A stretch of 64,000 nt of DNA from Candidatus Zixiibacteriota bacterium (GTDB lineage Bacteria; Zixibacteria; MSB-5A5; GN15; FEB-12). Every line of letters begins with the position of its first letter. Position 1 is the stretch's first letter. Below are positions 50,944 through 58,890 of this stretch, piece after piece. The notes beneath the pieces are model-generated. The model saw only the letters and a program-made list of their open reading frames with translations. It had not been told where the DNA came from and made no database searches. Made by a program: the position numbers and the translations under genes. Location: assembly GCA_017999435.1 (NCBI GenBank), contig JAGNLV010000003.1, forward strand, positions 310,001 to 374,000, in the 5' to 3' direction.

Positions 50944-53262
50944 ATGCCCTTCCGTGCGCCGCGCCGAAAGGTGAAGCTGGCGGCGGCGAGTCTCGCGCTC
51001 GCCCTCGCCCTGCTGGCCGCGCTCGACCGGTTCGTCTTTCCCCTCCCGGTCGAGCGCCTGTCCCGGCCGCACGCCCGGTTCGTTTACAGCCGCGACCGTG
51101 TTCTCCTGGCGAGCTTCACCTCGCGCGATTCGTTCTGGCGCGCGCCGGTCCCGTACAACGGCCTCTCGCCGCGCCTGATCGAGAGCGTTTTGGCGGTCGA
51201 GGACCGCTGGTTTCGCCGGCACCCGGGGGTCAACCCGGTCGCCCTGCTGGGGGCGGCGTGGGACAACCTGCGCGCCGGGCGGGTTGTCCGCGGCGGCTCC
51301 ACCATCACCATGCAGATCGCCCGCATGATGGAGCCGAAAGAGCGGACGGTTGGCGGGAAGGTCATCGAGATGCTCCGCGCCGTCCAGCTCGAGGAGCACT
51401 ACTGCAAAGACGAACTCCTCGAGATCTACTTCAATCTCGTACCGTACGGGGGCAACATCGAGGGAGTCGGCGCCGCGGCCCACTTCTACTTCGACAAACC
51501 GGCCGACCGCCTCACCTGGTCGGAGGCGGCGATCCTGACGGCCATTCCGGCCTCGCCCAACACCTACCGTCCCGACCTCCACCCCGAGCAGTGCCGGGCG
51601 CGGCGGGATTTGATTCTCCGCCGGCTGCACGCGCGGGGGGTGATCGACGCGGCCGAACTTGCCCGGGTGCTGACCGAAGAAATCCCCCCCGGGCGGCAGG
51701 AGCGGCCTTTCGTCGCCCCGCACTTCTGTCAGATGCTCGCCACCGCCTGCCCGGACTCGGCCGTGCTGCGCAGCACGCTCGATTTCGACACCCAGCTGCT
51801 GTGCGAGCGGCTCGCCGCCCGCTTCCACGGTTTCCTCGCTCCCCGCGGCATCCACAATCTCGCGATTGTGGTGCTCGACAACACCGACGGCAGCGTCCTG
51901 GCCCTGGTCGGTTCGCCCGATTTCACCGACCGGGCCCACCACGGCCAGGTCAACGGCGCCGTCGCCCGCCGCTCCCCCGGCTCCGCCCTCAAACCGTTCG
52001 TCTACGCGCTCGGCTTCGACGACGGCCTGATCACGCCCCGGTCTCTGCTCGACGACATCCCGGTCGCCTACGCCGGCTACTCCCCCGAGAGCTATGACGA
52101 GCAGTATCACGGCGTGGTCTCGGCGAGCAACGCGCTCGTCAATTCGTTCAATGTGCCGGCGGTCAACCTCGCCTACCAGGTGGGCCTCCGGCGCGTCCAC
52201 GCCCTTCTCAACGACGGCGGCCTCGGTTTGAACCGGAAGTACTATGAGTACGGCCTGCCGCTCGTTCTCGGCGCCTGCGAGGTGTCGCTGCTGGACCTGG
52301 CCGCCCTCTACTCGTCGTTCGCGCGGGGCGGGCGGCTGCTTCCGCCTTCCCTGCTTGCGGCCGATTCAGCCGCAGCCGGGAAACCGCTGGTCTCTCCCGA
52401 GGCGGCGTGGCTCACGACGACCGTCCTCGCCGACCTCCAGCGGCCCGACTTCCCCGCCTCGTGGGAATTCACCCGCGACCGCCCCGCTGTCGCCTGGAAA
52501 ACCGGCACGTCGTACGGGCGGAAGGACGCCTGGGCGATCGGTTATAACCCGTGCTACACGGTGGGCGTCTGGACCGGCAATTTCTCCGGCGCGGGGTCGC
52601 CCTACCTGGTCGGGGCCGAGACCGCCGCGCCGCTCATGTTCGAGATTTTCGACGCCCTCATGCGCGGCCGGGAACCGACCTGGTTCGCCCGGCCGGCCGG
52701 GATCGAACTGCGCGAGGTCTGCGCCGTCTCCGGGATGCCGGCATCGGCCGACTGTCCGGCGACCGTAACCGATTTCGCCATCCGTGACCGCTCGCCGGTG
52801 CGGACGTGCACGCTGCACCGCCGGGTGCTCGTGGACCACGCCACGGGGCACGCCCTCTGCCGCGCCTGCGCGGTCGGCCGCGCGGTCGACACCGTGACTT
52901 TCGAGGAATGGCCCGCGCGGGTGACCGGCTGGCTTTTGACCACCAGCGCCGCCCGGCCCATCCCCGATCACAACCCGCAGTGCACCGGCCTCATCCAGAC
53001 CGACCACCCGGTCATCGCTTCTCCGGAGTCCGACCGGGTGTATGAACTTCGGCCGCACGTCCCAAGGCAGTACCAGAAAATCCCGTTCCGCGCCTCCATC
53101 GCCCACACCGGCCGCCGTATCCACTGGTTCCTCGATCACGAGTTGTTCGCCACCAGCGCGCCGGGCGACGACGTCTTTTATGACCCTGAGCCGGGCCCGC
53201 ACACCCTGATGGTGGTCGACGACTTCGGCCGCTCCAGCACCGTCTCCTTTGTTGTCCAGTAA
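50944..53262 (+). CDS. pbpC: Penicillin-binding protein 1C
   Basis: 772 aa, typical length. One N-terminal membrane helix (KLAAASLALALALLAAL) is followed by a GT51 transglycosylase domain (AVEDRWF with Glu86; GGSTITMQIARM). The transpeptidase domain has SALK (Ser347, Lys350) and the KTGTS box at 519-523; the BiPBP_C domain closes the protein (VIASPESDRVYELRPHVPRQYQKIPFRA split around 680-710). It polymerises and may cross-link peptidoglycan. Its link with alpha-2-macroglobulin suggests repair of the wall after attack. Confidence 0.95.
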   Translation: MPFRAPRRKVKLAAASLALALALLAALDRFVFPLPVERLSRPHARFVYSRDRVLLASFTSRDSFWRAPVPYNGLSPRLIESVLAVEDRWFRRHPGVNPVALLGAAWDNLRAGRVVRGGSTITMQIARMMEPKERTVGGKVIEMLRAVQLEEHYCKDELLEIYFNLVPYGGNIEGVGAAAHFYFDKPADRLTWSEAAILTAIPASPNTYRPDLHPEQCRARRDLILRRLHARGVIDAAELARVLTEEIPPGRQERPFVAPHFCQMLATACPDSAVLRSTLDFDTQLLCERLAARFHGFLAPRGIHNLAIVVLDNTDGSVLALVGSPDFTDRAHHGQVNGAVARRSPGSALKPFVYALGFDDGLITPRSLLDDIPVAYAGYSPESYDEQYHGVVSASNALVNSFNVPAVNLAYQVGLRRVHALLNDGGLGLNRKYYEYGLPLVLGACEVSLLDLAALYSSFARGGRLLPPSLLAADSAAAGKPLVSPEAAWLTTTVLADLQRPDFPASWEFTRDRPAVAWKTGTSYGRKDAWAIGYNPCYTVGVWTGNFSGAGSPYLVGAETAAPLMFEIFDALMRGREPTWFARPAGIELREVCAVSGMPASADCPATVTDFAIRDRSPVRTCTLHRRVLVDHATGHALCRACAVGRAVDTVTFEEWPARVTGWLLTTSAARPIPDHNPQCTGLIQTDHPVIASPESDRVYELRPHVPRQYQKIPFRASIAHTGRRIHWFLDHELFATSAPGDDVFYDPEPGPHTLMVVDDFGRSSTVSFVVQ

Positions 53263-53265
53263 GTT

Positions 53266-53299
53266 GCCGGCCCCTGACAGATCCTGCGCCGGGGCCGGC
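53266..53299 (+). terminator. Hairpin after pbpC
   Basis: 9-base perfect arms GCCGGCCCC/GGGGCCGGC with a 16-base loop and no T-run; terminator-like only. Confidence 0.35.
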
Positions 53300-53396
53300 G
53301 AACAAACGAAGAACTTGGCATGTTCCGATTCCGACATATATTACGGACAGCAGGATGAGTTATCCGCCGACGAGAGGTGAGGCAGTAAGGTTCGCT

Positions 53397-54851
53397 ATGA
53401 GAGCCCGGCTTATAACGGCGCTGATTTTCGGAATGGTGCTGGGCGGTGGCCCGGCATCCGAGGCCGCCACTTTCCGCGTCCCCGCCGACTACCACACCAT
53501 CCAGGGCGCTATCGACGCCGCCGACGGCGAGGATACGGTGCTGGTATCCGACGGCGTCTGGACCGGTCCCGGCAATTACGATCTGGTCGTCCCCGGCACC
53601 ACGATTGTCATCGCATCGGTCCACGGCCCGGCGGTCACGATCATCGATTGCGCGGGAGCCGACTTTCTCGACCACCGCGCGTTCGATCTCGGGAGCGGCG
53701 GGCTCGGCGCGGGGCGCGACAACACGTTCGCGCTGCGCGGGTTCACGATCCGCAACGGGGTCGCGGCCGGCGGCGGCGGCGCGCTCGTCGGCGACCGCTG
53801 GCGCCTCGACATCGAATACTGCATTTTCGAAAGCAACCGCGCCGTCGACGGCGGCGCCGTCTCTTGCGACTCCTGCCGGGTCGATATCCGCACCTCGCGC
53901 TTCCGCTACAACCTCGCCGAGCGCGGCGGGGGCGCGCTGTACGGCGTGGGCGGGGGCGTCATCAGCGGCTGTCGGTTTGATCTCAACCGCGCCGAGACCG
54001 GCGGCGCGCTCGCCGATTTCCGCGACCTTACTTTCCTCGACTGTGTGTTCCAGCAGAATGAGGCCCGCTACGGCGCCGCCCTGCGGCCCCTGCCGGCCGA
54101 CAGCGTCTCGTTCGCGGCCTCGGGAACCACCTTCAGCCGCAACCGCGGCGACGCCGCTGTTTTCATCGCCTACGGCGCGGCCGACCTCTCCCACTGCACT
54201 TTCGCCGAGAACGACGGGGGCCTGGCGCTCACCGCCGCCGCTCCGATCCTGACCGACTGCATCCTGGCCGACAACGCCGGGAAACCGGTTGTTTGTTTCG
54301 ACCCGATGCCCGGCCGCACGAGCGACCCCTTCCTCAGTTACTGCTGCGTTTCGGATTCGGGCCTGGATCTCCCCGGGTGCGCGGTGTCCTTCTTCACCAT
54401 GCCGAACAACCTCATCGCCGACCCGATGTTCTGCTACCTCACTCCCGATGACTACCGGCTCGAGGCGGGATCCCCGTGCGTCGGGGCCGCCTCCGACGGC
54501 GGCAACATGGGCGCGGCCCCGACCGGCTGCTCCGCCACCGACGTGGGCAGCGATCCCGATCCCCCTCTCGCCGCCGCATTCCGCCTCGATCAGAACTGGC
54601 CGAATCCGTTCAATCCGTCGACCGCCATCGGCTACACCCTTCCCCAGTCCTCGCACGTGCGGCTCGTCGTTTATGACGTCCTCGGGCGGGTGGTTCGGGT
54701 GCTCGTCGATGCCCACCGGCCGGCCGGCGCCCACACGGCGGAGTGGGACGGTCTGACGTCCTCCGGCGCACCGGCCGCCAGCGGTGTCTACGTCTACCGG
54801 TTCACCGCCGGGCCACTGTCGGCATCGAAGAAGATGCTCCTCCTGAGATAG
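53397..54851 (+). CDS. Secreted parallel beta-helix protein with type IX secretion tail
   Basis: 484 aa from the ATG at 53397 with a signal peptide (MRARLITALIFGMVLGGGPASEA). It opens with FRVPADYHTIQGAIDAADGEDTVLVSDGVW, the usual start of right-handed beta-helix (polymorphic outer-membrane/pectate-lyase-like) domains, then helix coils (RGFTIRNG, YCIFESNRA, CRFDLNRAETGGAL, DCVFQQNEA). The C-terminus is a type IX sorting domain: LDQNWPNPFNPSTAIGYTLP, VYDVLGRVVRVLVDAH, GVYVYRFTAG, KKMLLLR. Surface or released protein; no catalytic residues identified. Confidence 0.85.
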   Translation: MRARLITALIFGMVLGGGPASEAATFRVPADYHTIQGAIDAADGEDTVLVSDGVWTGPGNYDLVVPGTTIVIASVHGPAVTIIDCAGADFLDHRAFDLGSGGLGAGRDNTFALRGFTIRNGVAAGGGGALVGDRWRLDIEYCIFESNRAVDGGAVSCDSCRVDIRTSRFRYNLAERGGGALYGVGGGVISGCRFDLNRAETGGALADFRDLTFLDCVFQQNEARYGAALRPLPADSVSFAASGTTFSRNRGDAAVFIAYGAADLSHCTFAENDGGLALTAAAPILTDCILADNAGKPVVCFDPMPGRTSDPFLSYCCVSDSGLDLPGCAVSFFTMPNNLIADPMFCYLTPDDYRLEAGSPCVGAASDGGNMGAAPTGCSATDVGSDPDPPLAAAFRLDQNWPNPFNPSTAIGYTLPQSSHVRLVVYDVLGRVVRVLVDAHRPAGAHTAEWDGLTSSGAPAASGVYVYRFTAGPLSASKKMLLLR

Positions 54852-55246
54852 CCTGACGGTCTGCCCTCTCCCTGCCGTTGACCCGGCCCTTCCCCCTGCG
54901 GTCTGGCCGCCGGCCGCTTCGCTCCCGACCCTGGACCGTGCCTGCCGCATTGTGCCGCAGCCTCCGGGCCTGACCCGCTTTGACAACGACGTCGACCGGG
55001 GCAATTGGAGTTTTGGCCGATTTTCCTTGAGTACCCCGGAATTCCCGACAAGTGGGGTCCGTCGGCGGGGGAGGAGCCTCCAACAGGATATTAAAGGTTG
55101 ACGAGGTAGATTAAGTCCGAAGGCGCAGCTGATGCATCTTCACCGGCGTGTAGCCGTATTTCATTATGTGTGAGATACTTAATAAATCTCTCTGCTGATT
55201 GAATCTTTCTCCCTGTTATTTTCTTCAGCATTCCTACCGATACTTC
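54852..55246. other. Intergenic region between beta-helix gene and redox operon
   Basis: About 395 bases with no supportable gene. The first half is GC-rich; from about 55090 the sequence becomes strongly AT-rich, leading into the redox-operon promoter. Confidence 0.5.
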
Positions 55247-55275
55247 TTGACAAAAGAGAGATATGATGGTAGTAT
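55247..55275 (+). promoter_or_regulatory. Strong sigma70-type promoter of the redox operon
   Basis: TTGACA (55247-55252), a 17-base spacer and TAGTAT (55270-55275). The start would be near 55282, giving a leader of about 88 bases that contains the palindrome at 55305-55322. Confidence 0.75.
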
Positions 55276-55304
55276 TTCTCCACAATGTTAACGTGCCCAA
55301 GACG

Positions 55305-55322
55305 ATGTGAAATATTTCACAT
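55305..55322. promoter_or_regulatory. CRP/FNR-family binding palindrome in the redox-operon leader
   Basis: ATGTGAAATATTTCACAT, a perfect 18-base palindrome containing the CRP consensus TGTGA-N6-TCACA exactly. It lies downstream of the predicted start, a position that would normally give repression. Confidence 0.75.
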
Positions 55323-55369
55323 AACCGGTCCCGCGGCCTGGAGGCTGCCGACAACCGAAGGATGACATC

Positions 55370-56284
55370 ATGTCCATGAACAGACGCGCCTTTCTCGGCG
55401 TCGCCGCCACCGGCTCGGCCGCCCTGCTCCTCGGCCGACAACCTGCCTCCGCCGACACGATCGAATCCGCCGATTTCTCCAACAGCCGCGGCGTGCTCGT
55501 CGATACGGTCGCCTGCATCGGCTGCCGCAAGTGCGAGGCCGCGTGCAATGAGGCGAACCGGCTGACCTCGCGGAGCGCGGAGACATTTGAAGATAAAACG
55601 GTGCTCGAACAGCACCGCCGTCCCGACGCCCGCGCCTTCACCGTCATCAACCGCTTCTCCGATCCTGCCCGGCCGGCCGAACCGTACACGATGAAAGTGC
55701 AGTGCATGCACTGCAATCGTCCCGCCTGCGTCTCGGCCTGCATAGTCGGCGCTCTCCGGAAGACGCCGGAAGGCCCGGTCATTTACGACGCCTGGAAATG
55801 CATCGGCTGCCGCTACTGCATGGTGGCCTGCCCCTTCCAGATCCCTGCCTACGAGTATGAGAAGGCTCTCGATCCTCAGGTTCGCAAGTGCACGTTCTGC
55901 TACGAGCGCATCACGGCCGAGGGGAAGCTGCCGGCTTGCGTGGAGATCTGCCCGAACGAGGCCCTCACCTACGGCCGGCGCGACGAGCTGATCGCCCTCG
56001 CCCGTACCCGGATCAAGGCCTATCCCGACCGCTATGTCAACCACGTCTACGGCGAGTTCGAGGCCGGCGGCACCTCCTGGCTCTACCTGTCGCCGACCGA
56101 CTTCGCCTCCACCGAGCTTCCCCGGCTGTCCCATGACCCGATCCCGGAGCGCACCGAGAAGATCCAGCACGGCATCTTCAAGTCGTTCGTCCCGCCGCTC
56201 GCGCTCTACGGCCTGCTCGGGCTCATCATGCACTCGCTACGCAATGGCCGGAGCAGCCAGGCCGACCGGGAGGTGAAGTCATGA
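55370..56284 (+). CDS. HybA-like periplasmic 4Fe-4S ferredoxin subunit
   Basis: 304 aa. A Tat signal (MNRRAFLGVAATGSAALLL) implies export in folded form. Four 4Fe-4S cluster motifs are seen: CIGCRKCEAACNEAN, CMHCNRPACVSACIVGA, CIGCRYCMVACPFQIP and CTFCYERI...CVEICPNEA. A C-terminal membrane helix (PPLALYGLLGLIMHS) anchors it. In HybA/HmcB/DsrO-type complexes it passes electrons between the quinone pool and periplasmic cytochromes or enzymes. It overlaps the next gene by 4 bases. Confidence 0.92.
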   Translation: MSMNRRAFLGVAATGSAALLLGRQPASADTIESADFSNSRGVLVDTVACIGCRKCEAACNEANRLTSRSAETFEDKTVLEQHRRPDARAFTVINRFSDPARPAEPYTMKVQCMHCNRPACVSACIVGALRKTPEGPVIYDAWKCIGCRYCMVACPFQIPAYEYEKALDPQVRKCTFCYERITAEGKLPACVEICPNEALTYGRRDELIALARTRIKAYPDRYVNHVYGEFEAGGTSWLYLSPTDFASTELPRLSHDPIPERTEKIQHGIFKSFVPPLALYGLLGLIMHSLRNGRSSQADREVKS

Positions 56285-57543
56285 CCGCCGCCTTTCCCGT
56301 CCCGATCCGGACCCGGTTCTTCACCCCCGGCACCAAAGTCCTCTTCGGGCTGATGGTCGCGGGTCTGGCCGCCTACGCCTACCGTCTGATCGCCGGCATC
56401 GGCGCGGCCACCAACCTCAACGACCAGTATCCCTGGGGCATCTGGATCGCCATCGACGTCGCCTCCGGGGTGGCGCTGGCCGCCGGCGGCTTCACCACCG
56501 CCGCCCTGGCCGACATCTTCCACCGCGAGGAGTACCACGTCATCACCCGCCCGGCCCTGCTGACCGCCATGCTCGGCTACACCTTCGTCGTCATCGGGCT
56601 GCTCGCCGACCTCGGCCGCTACTACAACGTCTGGCACCCCATGCTCCCCGAGATGTGGCAGGGGAATTCGGTTCTGTTCGAGGTCGGCATGTGCGTGATG
56701 ATCTACCTGAGCGTCCTCTACATCGAATTCCTCCCCATCGTCGTCGAACGCTTCAAGGGGCGCGTGCGCCTGCCGGGCCCGTTCCGCGTGCTCAACCGGG
56801 TCACCGAATCCTGGCTTGAACTGGCCGAGAAATACCTCCCCCGCTTCATCTTCTTCTTCATCATCGCCGGGGTCGTCCTCTCCTGCCTCCACCAGTCGTC
56901 GCTCGGCACCCTCATGGTAATCGCGCCGACCAAGCTTCACCCGCTGTGGTACACCCCGATTTCGCCGCTGCTGTTTTTGCTCTCGGCCATCTCGGTCGGG
57001 TTCCCCATGGTCATTTTCGAGTCGATCCTCGCCAGCCGCTCGTTCAAGCTCCCGCCCGAGACGCAAGTCCTGTCGTCGATCGCCCGCTATACCCCGATCA
57101 TCCTCGGCGTGTACCTCGCCCTGAAGATCGGCGACATCACGCTGCGCGACGCCTGGCCGTACGTCTGGGCGTTTTCCAACGAATCGTTCTTCTGGCTCGC
57201 CGAGATCCTCTTCGGCGTGGTCGCCCCGATCGCCATTCTCGCCGGCGAGAAGCGCCGGGCCTCGGTCCGCTGGCTCTTCCTCGGGGCCTCGCTGGTCGTC
57301 GGCGGCGTCGTCCTCAACCGCCTGAACGTCTTCCTCGTCGGCTACGAGCCGCTCTACCCGCAGGGGACGTACTTCCCGTCGATTTTCGAAATCATGGTCA
57401 CCGTCGGCCTCATCTCCGCGCTCGTGCTCGTCTACCGCTGGATCGTCATCACCTTCCCCGTCATCTCCGTTCCGCTCCACGCCGTGCCGGAGCACGCGCG
57501 CGCCGCCGAGGGCGCCCGACCCAACCTGAAGGGAGCGAAGTGA
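56281..57543 (+). CDS. NrfD/HybB-family quinone-interacting membrane subunit
   Basis: 420 aa with about ten membrane helices. NrfD-type features include NDQYPWGIWIAIDVASGVALAAGGF near the start, HREEYHVITRPALLTAMLGY, and ISPLLFLLSAISVGFPMVIFES. It oxidises or reduces menaquinol and exchanges electrons with the ferredoxin subunit encoded upstream. Its TGA overlaps the ATG of the cytochrome gene by one base (TGATG), so the three genes form a tight operon. Confidence 0.92.
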   Translation: MTAAFPVPIRTRFFTPGTKVLFGLMVAGLAAYAYRLIAGIGAATNLNDQYPWGIWIAIDVASGVALAAGGFTTAALADIFHREEYHVITRPALLTAMLGYTFVVIGLLADLGRYYNVWHPMLPEMWQGNSVLFEVGMCVMIYLSVLYIEFLPIVVERFKGRVRLPGPFRVLNRVTESWLELAEKYLPRFIFFFIIAGVVLSCLHQSSLGTLMVIAPTKLHPLWYTPISPLLFLLSAISVGFPMVIFESILASRSFKLPPETQVLSSIARYTPIILGVYLALKIGDITLRDAWPYVWAFSNESFFWLAEILFGVVAPIAILAGEKRRASVRWLFLGASLVVGGVVLNRLNVFLVGYEPLYPQGTYFPSIFEIMVTVGLISALVLVYRWIVITFPVISVPLHAVPEHARAAEGARPNLKGAK

Positions 57544-58718
57544 TGAGACCTCTCGTGCGCTTCGTCGGTGCGGCGGTCGTGCTCGCGATCGGGCTTGCGG
57601 CCGACCCGGCTGCCGGTCAGGCGCGAAAGCCGCAGAACATCCACGACAACATTGCCGATGCCACCAACCTCGACTGCACCCAGTGCCATGATTGCGCCGA
57701 GCCGCGCCCGGGCAGCTCCTGCCTGAAGCCCTGCCCCTCGCACACCATGACTCACATGACGGCCAAGCACCAGTTGTCCGAAGCCCCTGAGACGCTGCTG
57801 CTGGACCGGCTGGCCGCGCAGTATCGCCCGGTCACGTTCAACCACAAGCGCCATGCGTCCATGGCGGAGATGGGGAACGACTGCGCCACCTGCCACCACT
57901 TCAGCCCGCCCGGGCGCATCCCCCCCTGCGCGGAATGCCACGGCGAGGAGAGTACCGCCGCCAACCTCCGCCAGCCCAGCCTCAAGGGAGCTTACCACCG
58001 CCAGTGCCTCTCCTGTCACCGCGAATGGAGCCACGACACCAAGTGCGTCGTTTGCCACCTGCCCGCGGACCTGGCGGGGGTACCCGCCGACCGCGTCGAC
58101 TCCACCGACATCATGGGCGTCCCCCACCCTATCATCACCGTGCCCGAGAAGCGCGTCTACCAGACGCCTTACAGCGAGGGCCCCGTGGTCACGTTCTACC
58201 ACGACGAGCATATTGATCTGTTCGACCTCGCCTGCGCCAACTGCCACAAAAAGGAAAACTGCTCGTACTGCCACGATCTGGAGCAGCCCGCGCGCTTCGC
58301 GAAATCGCAGGAGGAGGTTCACGGGATCTGCAACGACTGCCACCGGGACGACCCCTGCCGGCGCTGCCACGACACCTCCGAACGCCCCGGTTTCAGCCAC
58401 CAGGCTACCGGTTTCACGCTCAGCGGCCACCACCGCGACCTGAACTGCCGCGCCTGCCACCCGACCGGGAAACGCATCAGCCGCATCAGCCGCGAGTGCA
58501 TCGCCTGCCACGCCGGCTGGAAAGCGGGGACCTTCAGCCACACGATCACCGGGCTGCAGCTCGATGCAACCCACGCCGACTTCGACTGCGAGGCGTGCCA
58601 CCTTGATTTCGCCTACGACGAAAAGCCGGACTGCTCCACCTGCCACGACGACAACCGGACGCACCGGGAGGCGCCGCCGGGCGTCTATGTCAAGCCGGCC
58701 CGGGTGCAGAAGCCGTAA
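57543..58718 (+). CDS. Periplasmic multihaem cytochrome c (13 CxxCH sites)
   Basis: 391 aa with a signal peptide (LVRFVGAAVVLAIGLAADPAAGQ). Thirteen CxxCH haem-binding motifs are counted, from CTQCH (near residue 40) to CSTCH near the end, with many additional His residues for bis-His ligation and VTFNHKRHA / VTFYHDEHID segments typical of cytochrome c7/class III repeats. It probably takes electrons from the ferredoxin-NrfD complex and passes them to an unidentified periplasmic acceptor. The true start is the ATG at 57543; earlier sequence in this frame overlaps the NrfD gene. Confidence 0.93.
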   Translation: MRPLVRFVGAAVVLAIGLAADPAAGQARKPQNIHDNIADATNLDCTQCHDCAEPRPGSSCLKPCPSHTMTHMTAKHQLSEAPETLLLDRLAAQYRPVTFNHKRHASMAEMGNDCATCHHFSPPGRIPPCAECHGEESTAANLRQPSLKGAYHRQCLSCHREWSHDTKCVVCHLPADLAGVPADRVDSTDIMGVPHPIITVPEKRVYQTPYSEGPVVTFYHDEHIDLFDLACANCHKKENCSYCHDLEQPARFAKSQEEVHGICNDCHRDDPCRRCHDTSERPGFSHQATGFTLSGHHRDLNCRACHPTGKRISRISRECIACHAGWKAGTFSHTITGLQLDATHADFDCEACHLDFAYDEKPDCSTCHDDNRTHREAPPGVYVKPARVQKP

Positions 58719-58748
58719 GGCCGTTGAGCAGAGCGCGACGGATAGACG

Positions 58749-58782
58749 ACGGCCCTCCCGATCGGGAGGGCCGTGTTCTTTT
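58749..58782 (+). terminator. Terminator of the redox operon
   Basis: Perfect 26-base palindrome (58749-58774) followed by GTTCTTTT. Confidence 0.92.
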
Positions 58783-58822
58783 GCCCCTGCGCGGATGTCC
58801 GTCCGCGTCCCGCCTGAGCGAA

Positions 58823-58850
58823 GCGCCCGCTCCCGTCAGGGAGCAGGCGC
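58823..58850 (-). terminator. Hairpin downstream of the C39-repeat protein gene
   Basis: 12-base arms with one mismatch (58823-58834, 58839-58850). T-rich sequence follows on the plus strand (TTCTTAAT) rather than the minus; likely shared by both convergent genes. Confidence 0.55.
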
Positions 58851-58890
58851 TTCTTAATAACAGACCGTAGTGGCTCGTCGGTCGAAGGCG

